From assembly GCF_011043525.1 (NCBI RefSeq), contig NZ_JAAKGO010000012.1, positions 1 through 64,000 on the forward strand: a stretch of DNA of 64,000 nucleotides, in the 5' to 3' direction. The notes under the pieces are model-generated. The model was not told the DNA's origin. It worked only from the letters and a program-made list of their open reading frames with translations, and ran no database searches. Positions 1-10,400 of this stretch are shown here, piece by piece. Numbering within the stretch: position 1 is the first letter of the stretch; every line of letters begins with the position of its first letter. Both the position numbers and the translations under genes were made by a program. Origin of the DNA: Sphingobacterium sp. SGG-5. Lineage in GTDB: Bacteria > Bacteroidota > Bacteroidia > Sphingobacteriales > Sphingobacteriaceae.

Positions 1-294
1 AGTATCGGGGACCAGTTCCAAAAGGATGGATTTCCCTTTTCCATCTGGTTTTCCCTTTTTGAGGAGCAGACCCGTGCGGTCATACACCCCCTGCACGAAC
101 AGCTCTGCCAGTTTCAGTAGTTCCGGATTTCCTTCGTCGACCCGGATAGCCACACTCCTGTCCAGCCTGAACGAACCTTTATGCTGCTCCACATGCAACG
201 GCCGGGGAATCAGCGACAGGCTCTGCCTGGACTCCTGGGCATCCGATTTAAAACAGAAAAAAATAAATCCTATGAAATAAAAAATCTTTACCAT
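1..294 (-). CDS. GH20 beta-N-acetylhexosaminidase, N-terminal part (cut by window edge)
   Basis: The frame is open from an ATG at 294 to the window edge (98 codons visible). A short hydrophobic signal (MVKIFYFIGFIFFCFKSDA) is followed by LIPRPLHVEQHKGSFRLD. This is the usual opening of the non-catalytic GH20b domain that precedes the GH20 barrel in bacterial hexosaminidases. Such enzymes release terminal GlcNAc or GalNAc in the periplasm or at the surface, using substrate-assisted catalysis. The catalytic Asp-Glu pair lies outside the window, so activity cannot be judged. It is the last visible gene of the PUL1 minus-strand operon, 86 nt after the GH43 gene. Identity rests on the N-terminal domain only. 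Confidence 0.7.
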   Translation of the reverse strand, partial: MVKIFYFIGFIFFCFKSDAQESRQSLSLIPRPLHVEQHKGSFRLDRSVAIRVDEGNPELLKLAELFVQGVYDRTGLLLKKGKPDGKGKSILLELVPDT

Positions 295-380
295 ATCTGC
301 TATTTATCCTATAATTCTTATGTCCTTATGAGTTCGTATATGAAAGTACTATGACAGGAGGTGTATCAATTCCCATCAAT

Positions 381-1490
381 TTACTTCTTCGTAAATACCG
401 GTGCCGGTTTTTCAGTCACACTGGGCGAGTTCCCTTCTATCACAGGCCATCCGTCCACCCAGGTTATCCTGTCCAGCATCAGGGCTCTCCGGCTGGCTCC
501 ACTGGCGACCGTCCCTCTTTCCTTATCTATTGCATGGTATATGAACCAGTCCGTTCCCTCATCGTCGGTAATCAAACGTGCATTGTGACCGGGACCGGCA
601 TACACCGCATTGCCCTGCAAGAACAATGTCCCATTCCCACGTTCCCGGATATCCTTCCCGTTTTTGTCTAAATAAGGTCCTGCCAGTGTTGTCGATCTAG
701 CAATCCTGACATGGTATGTACTGGATGCTCCGCTGCAACAGCCACCTTTTGAGCCAAAGAAATAGTAATATCCGTCCCGTCTGTGCAGCATGACCCCTTC
801 GAAATCTCCTGCCGCGATCTTAAACTTTTTAGTAAGGTCAGGAACCGACCTGCCATCTGATGACAGTTCTATGCCGTAGGTACCCTGATCGGATGCAGAA
901 CTAAAGCTCCCCCAGAACAGGTAGTTTTTCTCCCCTTCTTCCCAATACAGTGGATCGATGGAATTGGGCACGCCCACTTCACTGCTGGTAAATAGCCTGC
1001 CATGGTCCACAAATGGTACAGATGGGTTGGGAGACGTGGCAAGACCTATTCCGGGATCTGCATCGCCCCACAGGGAATAGGAATAATAAAGGAAGTACAT
1101 GCCATTGATCCTGTTGAGGTCTGCTGCCCACAGAAAACCGCTGGTTTTCCACGCCGGCTTCGAAATAAAAGCACTGCCTAATACCGTCCAGTTCACCAGG
1201 TTTGTAGATCTCAATAGGGGCATCAGCCGGCTGCCTTTCCCATCGCCCCAGTTGTCCTCCGTACCGACTGCATAAAAAATACCGGTACCGGGATCCCGAA
1301 TGACCGTCGGATCTGCCAGTATCGGCTCAAAAACCGGATTGGTATAGCTGCCTGAAACCTCTCCGCCTTTGTTCTCCTCAGGCTCCAGAGATTTCTCCAC
1401 CGTTTTATCCGGGCTGCTGCCTTTTCCACACCCTATAAGAGAGACCGCTATGGCAAGCAATATGCCGTATTTCAAATGTTTATTCTTCAT
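381..1490 (-). CDS. GH43 family lipoprotein (arabinanase/arabinosidase-like)
   Basis: A 369-residue lipoprotein with lipobox SLIGC (Cys21). It has the five-bladed beta-propeller signature of GH43. The probable catalytic triad is Asp60 in ILADPTVIRD (general base), Asp179 in NSIDPLYW (pKa modulator) and Glu231 in GDFEGVMLHRRDG (general acid). The late motif GHNARLITDDEG is also typical. GH43 members cleave arabinan or xylan side chains, and the closest general pattern is the endo-arabinanase/arabinosidase type. Substrate is an inference, because GH43 subfamilies differ widely. It starts 5 nt after the preceding PUL1 gene, so it is co-transcribed. The lipid anchor suggests periplasmic or surface location. 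Confidence 0.82.
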   Translation of the reverse strand: MKNKHLKYGILLAIAVSLIGCGKGSSPDKTVEKSLEPEENKGGEVSGSYTNPVFEPILADPTVIRDPGTGIFYAVGTEDNWGDGKGSRLMPLLRSTNLVNWTVLGSAFISKPAWKTSGFLWAADLNRINGMYFLYYSYSLWGDADPGIGLATSPNPSVPFVDHGRLFTSSEVGVPNSIDPLYWEEGEKNYLFWGSFSSASDQGTYGIELSSDGRSVPDLTKKFKIAAGDFEGVMLHRRDGYYYFFGSKGGCCSGASSTYHVRIARSTTLAGPYLDKNGKDIRERGNGTLFLQGNAVYAGPGHNARLITDDEGTDWFIYHAIDKERGTVASGASRRALMLDRITWVDGWPVIEGNSPSVTEKPAPVFTKK

Positions 1491-1495
1491 GGTGC

Positions 1496-3040
1496 TTATT
1501 GAAAACGTAGGGAATAGAGGTCAGCATCTCGCATTTTAAATCGTAACCGCACAGGTTTACCGGCTAAAGCAGATACGTCAGCCCCCTTTTTCCAGTATAC
1601 GGTTCGCTCGACTGCATCACCAAAGACCGGTTCACAATCATCCATCTGGAAACCAGGTATAGGCCGCATCTGTTCGTCAAGTATTTCTACGTAGATATCT
1701 CCTGCAGCAGAGGTTGCAAAGTTTAACTTAAGCTCGTTGCCCTGAAAAATAAATGGTTTGGTCAACAATTCTGCACCCGCATAGGGGGCGTTTACCGACA
1801 CGAATCCATCCAAACGCAGGGTATACCTTCTCAATGCGCTGGCATTGCCTTTCCAATAATACTCAGTCGCATAAAGCGACAGTTCGTTGGGTGCTCCCTT
1901 GTCTGCAGATTTCGTTTCAACCACGTGCCATCCAATATACTGATCCCCATAGGTCCAGGTACCTGGCTTTTCAATACCGGGACGAAGAAATGCTTCGTTC
2001 CATCGTTTAAACAAATGACCATCACGACTGGTAATCAGCAGACTCTCCGTGAGGGCAGTTCCGTATCTCTTCGACTTTTCAGCCCTTTTCTTCCGTTCTT
2101 CTATTTCAGGAAGCAGGGTCATGGATTTAGACCATCCGCGGTCAATATATCTGGCCGGAAACCCGATCAAAATGTGTGGAGCCCGGTGATATGACTTAAT
2201 CTGGTTTGTGTAAAGCTCTTCCTCAGGTGATTCAATGTAATCCAAATTGGTTTGTTCCTCCCAATGAATAAAATCGGTAGAGACGGCTGTCCGGATGCCC
2301 CGGGTACCTTTTGCGATCTTAGCCCATTCTACATTGGGTCCCTTTGGAGCTTCTCCTTTCGTAAAATAACGCCAATAGGCTCGGTATTTACCAATCGAAG
2401 GATCCCAGAAGGCCAAATTCTGCGAATCGAATGCGCCATCAGTTATGATTGGCTTCGGAGCCATCAGTGACCAATGAATTCCATCCGGCGACTTAAATGC
2501 TGCCAGTCCAAAATTTGGCTTTGCGGACACCAAGATAGCCTTATAGCGTGCGTCAGCAGGGGCTGCGGGATTATCGTCTCTAAAGACAGCCGGATGTCCG
2601 GCGTCCACATTCAGCCCATTGACATCACCACTGATCATAACAATATTGTTGTCGGTAGAGCCTTTAAATTCATGTAGTCCCAAACTGGGCTTATACCAGT
2701 GAATTCCGTCCTTGCTTTCTGCATAGGCACAAAAAAGCGGATGATAAGTCGACAAATCACCACTGGCCTCGTGCTGCCAGGCTTTATAATACATACGGTA
2801 CAGGTTTCCATCCTTAAAGATGCTGTGATACCCGCTACCACTTCCTTCCCATGGCTCGTCATGGACGAGTACAATTTCACGTTTTTGAGGCTCGTGTAAT
2901 TTGAGCACGCCATCTTTCAGTTCTTCAATCAGATAGTCATCGACAAATAATTCCAACCTAGAACCAATATCAATATACTGCTGTGCACGGCAAATAATAA
3001 CTTGGGTAAAAACAACTAAAAAACAGCTTAAAATTCTCAT
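1496..3040 (-). CDS. Secreted beta-propeller protein, glycoside hydrolase-like (GH32/GH43-like)
   Basis: About 514 residues. I chose the ATG at 3040 because it gives a clean signal peptide (MRILSCFLVVFTQVIICRA); an upstream GTG at 3067 would add nine residues. The mature protein begins RLELFVDDYLIEEL. It repeats short blade motifs such as DGNLYRMYYKAW, SKDGIHWYKPSLG and SPDGIHWSL, typical of five-bladed propellers of the GH32/GH43/GH-J type. A C-terminal beta-sandwich (about 420-514) completes the GH32-like layout. Related proteins are often annotated only as GH32-domain or hypothetical. I cannot assign catalytic residues with certainty. Position between the discoidin-like lipoproteins and GH43 implies a role in the same glycan degradation. 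Confidence 0.6.
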   Translation of the reverse strand: MRILSCFLVVFTQVIICRAQQYIDIGSRLELFVDDYLIEELKDGVLKLHEPQKREIVLVHDEPWEGSGSGYHSIFKDGNLYRMYYKAWQHEASGDLSTYHPLFCAYAESKDGIHWYKPSLGLHEFKGSTDNNIVMISGDVNGLNVDAGHPAVFRDDNPAAPADARYKAILVSAKPNFGLAAFKSPDGIHWSLMAPKPIITDGAFDSQNLAFWDPSIGKYRAYWRYFTKGEAPKGPNVEWAKIAKGTRGIRTAVSTDFIHWEEQTNLDYIESPEEELYTNQIKSYHRAPHILIGFPARYIDRGWSKSMTLLPEIEERKKRAEKSKRYGTALTESLLITSRDGHLFKRWNEAFLRPGIEKPGTWTYGDQYIGWHVVETKSADKGAPNELSLYATEYYWKGNASALRRYTLRLDGFVSVNAPYAGAELLTKPFIFQGNELKLNFATSAAGDIYVEILDEQMRPIPGFQMDDCEPVFGDAVERTVYWKKGADVSALAGKPVRLRFKMRDADLYSLRFQ

Positions 3041-3120
3041 AACAATATAATATAATTTAAAATTCACGGATAAATAGCTGGATCCGAGTTCACATACACA
3101 ATCCTGTCTTGCCTAAACGA

Positions 3121-4314
3121 TTAATCTATTTCAAAAAAATTCACTTCGGAGACGGCTACTGCAGGCTTACTATCCCAGGTGTTGTACACTACGTATCGTA
3201 TATAACGAACCGGTGGCGCAGAGGGATCGATTATAAAGTCTTCACCTCTTGCTGCAAAAGCCAAGTCTTCTGCGGTCTCAGACCCCACTGCCAGACCTGA
3301 AGGCTTCCTTGATTCAAAAACACCAAGCCTAGTCCAACCGCTGAAATCCGCGGTTACATTTGAGGATGCTGTTCCCCATATTTCGAATCGTTGCAGATTC
3401 TGAATACGATAGACAACATTCTCTGTCAATCGCTGCCACTGTCTTACCCGGTTTAATTTGGAGACCTTACCCGTATCAAAGGTAAAACTGTGGGGAAGAG
3501 CCGATCCCGTCTGTACGAAGAAGCTGGTCGTTGTGTTGTCCCACATCTTTTCAATGGAAAAGTTGACTCCTGCGTCGCCGTAAGGAATTCCCGGTGGATT
3601 CCATCTCACAAAAGTGGCCTTACTGACAGCTCTGTCAATTCGGGTATAATTTGCTGTAGTGCTATAAAAAGTATCGATAGCTGTCGGATTGGGAAGGAAT
3701 AGGGTACGAAACGTCAACTGTTCTTTGTATGCAGGTAGTATCGTGGACGATTCGTGCATTGGTGTCCGGATTGTTACCTTTTTGTCCTGTTGATCGGTAT
3801 ATGTCACCTCTGTAACGTAACCGTTTTCACTAGGTCCATACCATTCCAACGAAACTGTATTTCCCGGTTCGTATGTAGCGTACTTGATCTGTCTTCCCAA
3901 CAAGCCGGACTCAAAATTGGTACCGTATGATTGTCCCGACACTTTTAACGAAATTGATCGATTGGCTAATTGTTCATTCATCGTAACCAGTTCAAACTCG
4001 TACTGTTTTTCAGGAAGATCTTCGATCAGGATATCCCGGGCCTGGCCTCGTACTACCGGAGGCAAATCCAATGACAGCGAATCTCTCCGAATATTCCAGT
4101 AAACAACCATTTTCTTAGCTCTGGGATCGGAAAGCCAATACCTTATCTTGATCCGATTATTTCCCGATAATACTTTGGCCGAATCCGGCTGCCCCAAGTA
4201 AATTTTCTCGCCCGTGTCAAAGTATTTTTGGTGCAAGTCGTTCATTTTAGAACAAGCACCGAATACACTTAATAATATGGCTGAGTAAATCGCCATTGTT
4301 ATGCCCTGTTTCAT
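3121..4314 (-). CDS. Surface lipoprotein, DUF4998 plus C-terminal DUF5000/discoidin-like module
   Basis: The ATG at 4314 is preferred. It lies 7 nt after the upstream stop and gives MKQGITMAIYSAILLSVFGAC, an ideal lipobox; the alternative ATG at 4338 would overlap the upstream gene by 17 nt. The N-terminal half (to about 230) resembles DUF4998, a fibronectin-like module. The C-terminal half contains RWNPPGIPYGDAGVNFSIEKMWDN and ends in VRYIRYVVYNTWDSKPAVAVSEVNFFEI, a discoidin (F5/8 type C)-like sandwich. The adjacent lipoprotein has the same C-terminal module. These lipoproteins follow SusD in many PULs and probably bind glycan at the cell surface. No enzymatic motif is visible. Confidence 0.72.
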   Translation of the reverse strand: MKQGITMAIYSAILLSVFGACSKMNDLHQKYFDTGEKIYLGQPDSAKVLSGNNRIKIRYWLSDPRAKKMVVYWNIRRDSLSLDLPPVVRGQARDILIEDLPEKQYEFELVTMNEQLANRSISLKVSGQSYGTNFESGLLGRQIKYATYEPGNTVSLEWYGPSENGYVTEVTYTDQQDKKVTIRTPMHESSTILPAYKEQLTFRTLFLPNPTAIDTFYSTTANYTRIDRAVSKATFVRWNPPGIPYGDAGVNFSIEKMWDNTTTSFFVQTGSALPHSFTFDTGKVSKLNRVRQWQRLTENVVYRIQNLQRFEIWGTASSNVTADFSGWTRLGVFESRKPSGLAVGSETAEDLAFAARGEDFIIDPSAPPVRYIRYVVYNTWDSKPAVAVSEVNFFEID

Positions 4315-4321
4315 GATTTTT

Positions 4322-5503
4322 TTATTTGATTTCACCATAAAAATCGACTTCCATTATTTGCATTGCTCTGGACCCTCCCCATGTTGATTCGATCAGGAAC
4401 CGCAGATACCGTACCTCCGGCATTTCGTCCAATTCGATAAAGTAATCCTCTCCCGCTACACCGGCATATGCCAGATCTTCAGGTGATGTCTCCCCAAGCG
4501 GCAGGCCGGAAGGTTTGTACGAAGAATAATCACCTAGAAATATCCAACTGTCGATATCTGCGGAAACTCCCGGATGTGAGGACCCATATAACTTGAATTT
4601 TTTGACATTGCCTCCGGTATACAGTTGAGCTTGTGATGTACGTTGATAAAGCTTAAATCTCCCCAGTTTAGCTGTCTGTCCTAAATCTAACGTGAAACTA
4701 CCTGGGATGACAGCTGTTAACGGCCAACTGAAGCCTGGATCATTCAAACTGTTGTTCCACAACTTATCAATCGTCCAGTTATTGTCCAGTTGTATATAGG
4801 GTATCCCGCTAGGATTCCACCTTTGGAATTTGCTTTTATCCAATCTTTGTTCAAATATCGGAATATAAGTCGCAATCAACGTGTCTGTGCGGTTCCCCCA
4901 TCGATCTCGTACATGCACTCCGAATGTTTGCTCAACGGATTCATAACCACGTACATTTGCTTTGCCAATCCTGGCGTGCGTATAAAAAGTTTCTGCATCC
5001 ACCATATTATTTCTTTCGTCGGGCTTGGTCACGACAATGGCAATCTGTGCTTCCAAAGGATTTTCCCAGTCTATCCGGATACCACCAAAATCTTCCTTAA
5101 CTATTAATTGTCTGGCAATTGTATAGATTGGAGCATCCAATGGATGGATGATAACTTCAAGAGGAGATGATTCGTTTTTGCTCCGGTCACCGGTCACAAT
5201 CTGTACCGTCTGCTGACGGGATCTTCCCAATCCCTCTACCAAGAGTTCGCTAGCGTAGGCAGAAGCTTTCTGTTCCATCATAGTACCGTCGTCTAACCGA
5301 TATATAGCCTTTACATACAGCAAGTCTTCATCATCCGGTATTGTATAGGAAAGTGTTGCTCCACCTTCCAGATTTGTGACTACGATGTCAGATACATTTG
5401 CAGGCGGTATATTATCTATCGGTGTTTGTCCCCGTTCTGCTTCTTTGCATCCTGAAATCAGAATCAAGGCAGCAATCCACATTAAAACTTTTATATCTTT
5501 CAT
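4322..5503 (-). CDS. Surface lipoprotein, DUF4959-DUF5126-DUF5000 architecture
   Basis: A 393-residue lipoprotein (MKDIKVLMWIAALILISGC, lipobox LISGC). The order is a DUF4959-like domain (about 30-125), a DUF5126-like domain (about 130-225) and a DUF5000/discoidin-like domain (about 228-393, from RWNPSGIPYIQLDNNWTIDK). This three-domain arrangement immediately after SusD is a recurrent SGBP-type architecture in Bacteroidota. The inferred role is surface glycan binding that feeds the SusCD transporter. It lies 20 nt downstream of susD and just upstream of its C-terminal paralogue. No catalytic signature is seen. Confidence 0.75.
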   Translation of the reverse strand: MKDIKVLMWIAALILISGCKEAERGQTPIDNIPPANVSDIVVTNLEGGATLSYTIPDDEDLLYVKAIYRLDDGTMMEQKASAYASELLVEGLGRSRQQTVQIVTGDRSKNESSPLEVIIHPLDAPIYTIARQLIVKEDFGGIRIDWENPLEAQIAIVVTKPDERNNMVDAETFYTHARIGKANVRGYESVEQTFGVHVRDRWGNRTDTLIATYIPIFEQRLDKSKFQRWNPSGIPYIQLDNNWTIDKLWNNSLNDPGFSWPLTAVIPGSFTLDLGQTAKLGRFKLYQRTSQAQLYTGGNVKKFKLYGSSHPGVSADIDSWIFLGDYSSYKPSGLPLGETSPEDLAYAGVAGEDYFIELDEMPEVRYLRFLIESTWGGSRAMQIMEVDFYGEIK

Positions 5504-5523
5504 AATTTAATTAATTTATTACT

Positions 5524-7416
5524 CTACCAACCTATATTTTGCAAAAGATTGCGATTGACGGAAAGTTCGCGTTGCCGGATAGGCCAAAACATATCCCGTT
5601 GTGTATAATTTGGCAAATCAATTGTACGCACACGATAAAAATCGACATCAACTTCTCCTTCAATATTCCACCCTCGCACAGGTTGATTAAAATATTCTAT
5701 CGCTTTGTTCCATCGCCTTACGTCCCAAAACCGATGTCCTTCAAATGCAAGTTCTATGCTTCGTTCCATTTGGATAATCTCACGCATACCGGCCTGTGTA
5801 GTTGGTTTGGAAGGAAAGCGAGAGAACTCAGCCCAACTATCCACTACACCGGAAAGGCCTGCCCGCAGCCTGATTAAGTCTACAAAATGATACACTTCAC
5901 TATTGGGTTCTGCTAAACTTTCATTGAGTGCCTCTGCATAAAGTAAATAAAGGTCTGCTAACCGGAATACGGGGAAGTCCCAACGATGGTCCACATAGGT
6001 GGTATTATTATAGGCAGACTGGTAATTAGACAATTTCTTGATAAAAAACGAAGTGACCGAATAATTTTCTATGCCTCGCCTACCCGATTGTTGGCCCAGT
6101 TTTGAGTTTATTGGCCATTGATCATTTTCATTGTACCGACCCAGCCCATACCACCATCCCCCATCCATACCTATACTTCCGTAAAAGCGTGGTTCACGAT
6201 GGGTATGAAGATAAGCGGTCTTAAAATTAGTCTGTAAATATGGCCGATCACTTTCCCCTGTGACAACAAGTTCATAGCGGTTTGCATAATCGTAGGTAAG
6301 ATCCTCCGATATAGGTACACCTTTGTCTGAATAAAATAACTCGGCAGCTTTCATTGTGGGAACTATAGCCTGCCGACAAAATATCGCGTGATTAGGATGC
6401 AACGCGGGCAGCATATAATTCTCCAATGTCCTGCTATTTCCATATTGACCGCTTCCCCATATCCTCTCCACATTCCACCTATCGGCAATCACCCGGCTCA
6501 TTGTAAGCACTTGACGGGTCTTAGCAGATACATTCAATGAAGGGTCTGTCAAATTATACAAAGCAATACCTGCAGTATGACAGGTGTCGATAGCTGCTTT
6601 ACAGGCCTCCGCTGCTTTAGACCATTTCGTAGGATCATACGTTTGGTTGAACAGTTGTTTTCCCCGCTTATCGATCATCGTTGCATAGTCGGTATTACCG
6701 TTAAAGAGCGGACTAGCCGCTGTAACCAATATCTTTGCTTTCATGGCCATGGCGATGGGCCTAGTAATACGTCCCAACTCGGTGACGTTATTCACAACAT
6801 GCATGGGTAATCCTTCTATCGCTTCATCTAACAATTCCACAACATAGCTCACAACTTCATCCACAGGTTCCCGATAGATAGCAACCTCATCCGGCTGAGA
6901 GGCAATAGGAAGATTATCTCTCACGATTGGGATTGGACCATACATTTGTAACAGGAAAAAATGATAAAAAGCTTTCAGGAATTTCACTTCAGATATCCAA
7001 CGCATTTTTTCCATATCGGTCAGATCCCTGACACTTTCGATACGTTCAATAAAAATATTGCAATCCCGTATTCCTTGCCATAAGTTGGTGGATCCTTGTA
7101 ATCCTTCCCAGGTATTTAAAATCGGTTCATTCACATCGTTTCCATAACGTAATATCCGATAACCCAAAACGAACGGAATGATAGTAGCATTATTAGAATG
7201 CGTCCATGTCAGATCATCAAACATTCCCTGATACTGAGGCAACCCCACCCTGGGCATATAAGAATAACAGGTAAAAAGATACTGCTCCGCCCTCACCCGA
7301 TCTTTAAAAGCGTAATCAATGGTAGCTACATTATCAGGAACTACATCCAGATAATCGCTACAGGCTGGAGAAAGCTGTGAGAAGAACACTGCCAAAATAA
7401 TATATAACTTTTTCAT
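5524..7416 (-). CDS. SusD/RagB family outer-membrane lipoprotein (PUL1)
   Basis: About 630 residues from an ATG at 7416, 10 nt after the susC stop. That start gives MKKLYIILAVFFSQLSPAC with a lipobox Cys and the SusD-typical SDYLDVVPDN. An upstream ATG at 7449 would overlap susC and give a poor signal peptide. The alpha-helical TPR core shows MRWISEVKFLKAFYHFFLLQMYGPIPIVRDN, and the C-terminal part contains the family hallmark ERSIELAFEGHRFWDVRRW. SusD proteins cap the SusC barrel and capture oligosaccharides. It is somewhat longer than many SusD proteins (500-600 residues) but intact. Confidence 0.93.
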   Translation of the reverse strand: MKKLYIILAVFFSQLSPACSDYLDVVPDNVATIDYAFKDRVRAEQYLFTCYSYMPRVGLPQYQGMFDDLTWTHSNNATIIPFVLGYRILRYGNDVNEPILNTWEGLQGSTNLWQGIRDCNIFIERIESVRDLTDMEKMRWISEVKFLKAFYHFFLLQMYGPIPIVRDNLPIASQPDEVAIYREPVDEVVSYVVELLDEAIEGLPMHVVNNVTELGRITRPIAMAMKAKILVTAASPLFNGNTDYATMIDKRGKQLFNQTYDPTKWSKAAEACKAAIDTCHTAGIALYNLTDPSLNVSAKTRQVLTMSRVIADRWNVERIWGSGQYGNSRTLENYMLPALHPNHAIFCRQAIVPTMKAAELFYSDKGVPISEDLTYDYANRYELVVTGESDRPYLQTNFKTAYLHTHREPRFYGSIGMDGGWWYGLGRYNENDQWPINSKLGQQSGRRGIENYSVTSFFIKKLSNYQSAYNNTTYVDHRWDFPVFRLADLYLLYAEALNESLAEPNSEVYHFVDLIRLRAGLSGVVDSWAEFSRFPSKPTTQAGMREIIQMERSIELAFEGHRFWDVRRWNKAIEYFNQPVRGWNIEGEVDVDFYRVRTIDLPNYTQRDMFWPIRQRELSVNRNLLQNIGW

Positions 7417-7426
7417 TGATAACATA

Positions 7427-10400
7427 TTAAAATGAAACTTGTAAACCAAAATTAATCACCTTTTGCACAGGATAGTTAAGACCATTCCCAGCCATTTCCG
7501 GATCCCATAGTTTAAATGCGCTCCATGTTAAAAGATTGGTACCGCTACCGTATGCACGCAATTTTGAAATCCCAACTTTCTGTGTCCACTTATCTGGCAA
7601 GGTATAACCTAGTTCAACAGATTTGAGCCTGAGGAAAGAACCGTCACGCATGAACCAAGTGCTGAGCGCATTGTTACTAGCCACGGCTTGATTGGAAAGT
7701 CTCGGCCAAAGTGCGTAGAGATCGCGGTTCTCTTCGGACCAGTGACTGTCGGCATAAGCTTTCAATAATGCATTGCCATTGGTTCCGATAAAGGGTGCTG
7801 TACCTGCTGCATCAATCCAAAAGGATTCCCGTGCCAGTCCCTGAAAAAAGCAAGATAAATCAACTTTTTTGAATCCAGCCGAAAACCCAAAGCCATAAAT
7901 AATCTGGGGTATAGTCGGATAACCAATAGGCACCTGATCTAGTTCGTTGATAACCCCATTGCCATCTATATCCTTGTATTTGATATCTCCGGCCATAACA
8001 TTAGCCCCTTGATAAGGGGAGTTTTTCACTTCGTATTCATCCACAAAAAGCCGTTCTGCTACGTATCCTCTTTGCTGACTATAAGCAATATTAACCGTTG
8101 ACTTCCAAGGTGTATCACTATAATCGGGTTCTTCTATTTTAGTTATTTTATTGACTGCATATGTAAAGTTAGCTCGACCAGATAGCCAAAATCCACTAAG
8201 AAAATTCTTTTGATAATCTACAGACAGATCTACTCCATGTCCCTTCATTTCTCCTACATTTGATCTTGGAGTAGCCTGTAATCCCATTGTTGCAGGGATG
8301 GCAGCCCTGTTCATTAAGATATTAGTCCTGCGTTCGGTATAGAAATCTGCATTTACATTGATCGCATTCAGGAGATTCATTTCAAAACCTAAGTTGGTCT
8401 TATACGATGTCTCCCACGTGATATCAGCATTTGCATATCTTGTTACCGAAACTCCGTTTTTGCTATACTGAAAATCAGACCCAAATGTATATCCTCGAGC
8501 AGAATTATCCATGTTCATCTCAGATAGGTAAAAAAACCGGTCGTCCGCACTTCCTATAGCGTCATTGCCGACCAATCCATAGGTTGCTCGAAGTTTAAAA
8601 TTGGAAATCAGTGATTTCAGTCCTTCTCCCCAAAAAGGTTCGGAAGAAACCACCCAGCCCGCGCCTGCAGAAGGGAAGAAACCAAATCTGTTTCGTTGGT
8701 CAAAACGTTCGGATCCGTTATAACCGAAATTCCCTTCCAAGAAATAGCGATCTTTATAACCATAGCTAATCCGACCGGATAAACCCAAATTTCGGTAGGG
8801 GAGAGATTTTTGCAATGTCCCGGCGTTGGCAACCAACGAATTTCGCATCACAAATACCAGCATACTGGTTATCGAGTGATCATCACCCAATTTCTTATCA
8901 TAATTTACTGCAGTTTCCAGATAAGAGTTGGTTGTTACTTCTTTCGTACCTTCACTGTAATCGAGATGCTCTTGTCCGGTATCGGGATTGAGACCTGTCA
9001 ACACATACGATCCTGTCAGCTTATCATAACCACTCAGAGAATAATAGAAGGGATTGTAGTAACGTGAAACATCGAAATAAGAGTATCGCGTTGTACTAAA
9101 AAGTCCTCTGACCTTGAGTCCCTGTGTGAGAAATCCCAAATCCTGCTTAGCCTCAAACTGTGCCATCATGAGCGAGTTTGAATAGTCCTTATACCCTCGC
9201 ATCAGGTCCGCATACGGATTGATATAACTACCTGTTCCATAATTTCCAAACATGATATGTTCAATATCTGAGTGTTTCTCGTCTGGTAGATAATAAGCCG
9301 GAAATAGTACCGGATTAGTACGCATTACTTTATTGAAGAGACTGGTACCTCCTTCCAATGGGCCGGTATAATCATCAAAAGTACCGTGTAACCTAACCAC
9401 CACTTCCGTCGTATTCGTCACGTTGATATTCACGTTGGAGCGTAACAAATATTTTTTTAAATCAATATTGCTATTAAAATTGTTTCGGCGATCAACATTC
9501 AATATACCATAGTCTTGATTGAAAGTCCCGGCCAGATAATAACGGGCGACTTTCCCACCACCACTGACACTGAAGTTCATCCGGTCATTTATTGCATTGT
9601 CTTTAAACAACAGCTTCTGCCAATCGGTAACCGGATACAATAAAGAATACACTCCTTTCTCTGTGCTTTCTATTTGCTCATGGGAATATATCGGGATTCC
9701 TTGCGAATTACGCGTCAATATAGCTTCATTACCCAATTTCATATAGGTGATCGGATCCGCCAGTTCTACATTTTTTGTCGGACTGGATACAGAGCGCTCA
9801 TACCGGACGGAAACCTGGGCTTTCCCTTCCTTACCTTCTTTTGTGCTGACAAGGATCACTCCATTTGCTCCTCTCGCTCCGTAAAGCGCTGTAGCTGCAG
9901 CGTCTTTCATAATAGAAAAGCTGGCAATATCGTCCACCTGTAACCTGGCAAGATCTTCTGAGCGCATTTCCAAACCATCTATTAAGATCAGTGGACTCGC
10001 TGAGTATCCAAATGTGGTTACACCCCGTATAAAAAAATCAGCATTATCCTGTCCAGGTTCTCCACTACGTTGGTATGCTACTAAACCGGCTAGACGGCCA
10101 GCCAATGCTGTTGTAAGGTTACTGGAAGGTACTCGCAATTCAGAAGGATTTATAGTCGTCATAGAACCGACGAGTTCTTTTTTTCGTTGGGAACCAAATG
10201 CGACAACAACAACTTCATCAATCTCAGCATCCGATTTTTGAAGAATGACATTTATTTCTGTCCTTGCCCCGACCAAGATTTCCTGAGACTTAAAGCCCAC
10301 ATAAGAGACCACTAAGGCAGACTGTTGACCAGGAACACGTAAAACATACATTCCATTTTCATCGGTTGAAGTACTAATTTTCTCATTATTCTTCAGCAAG

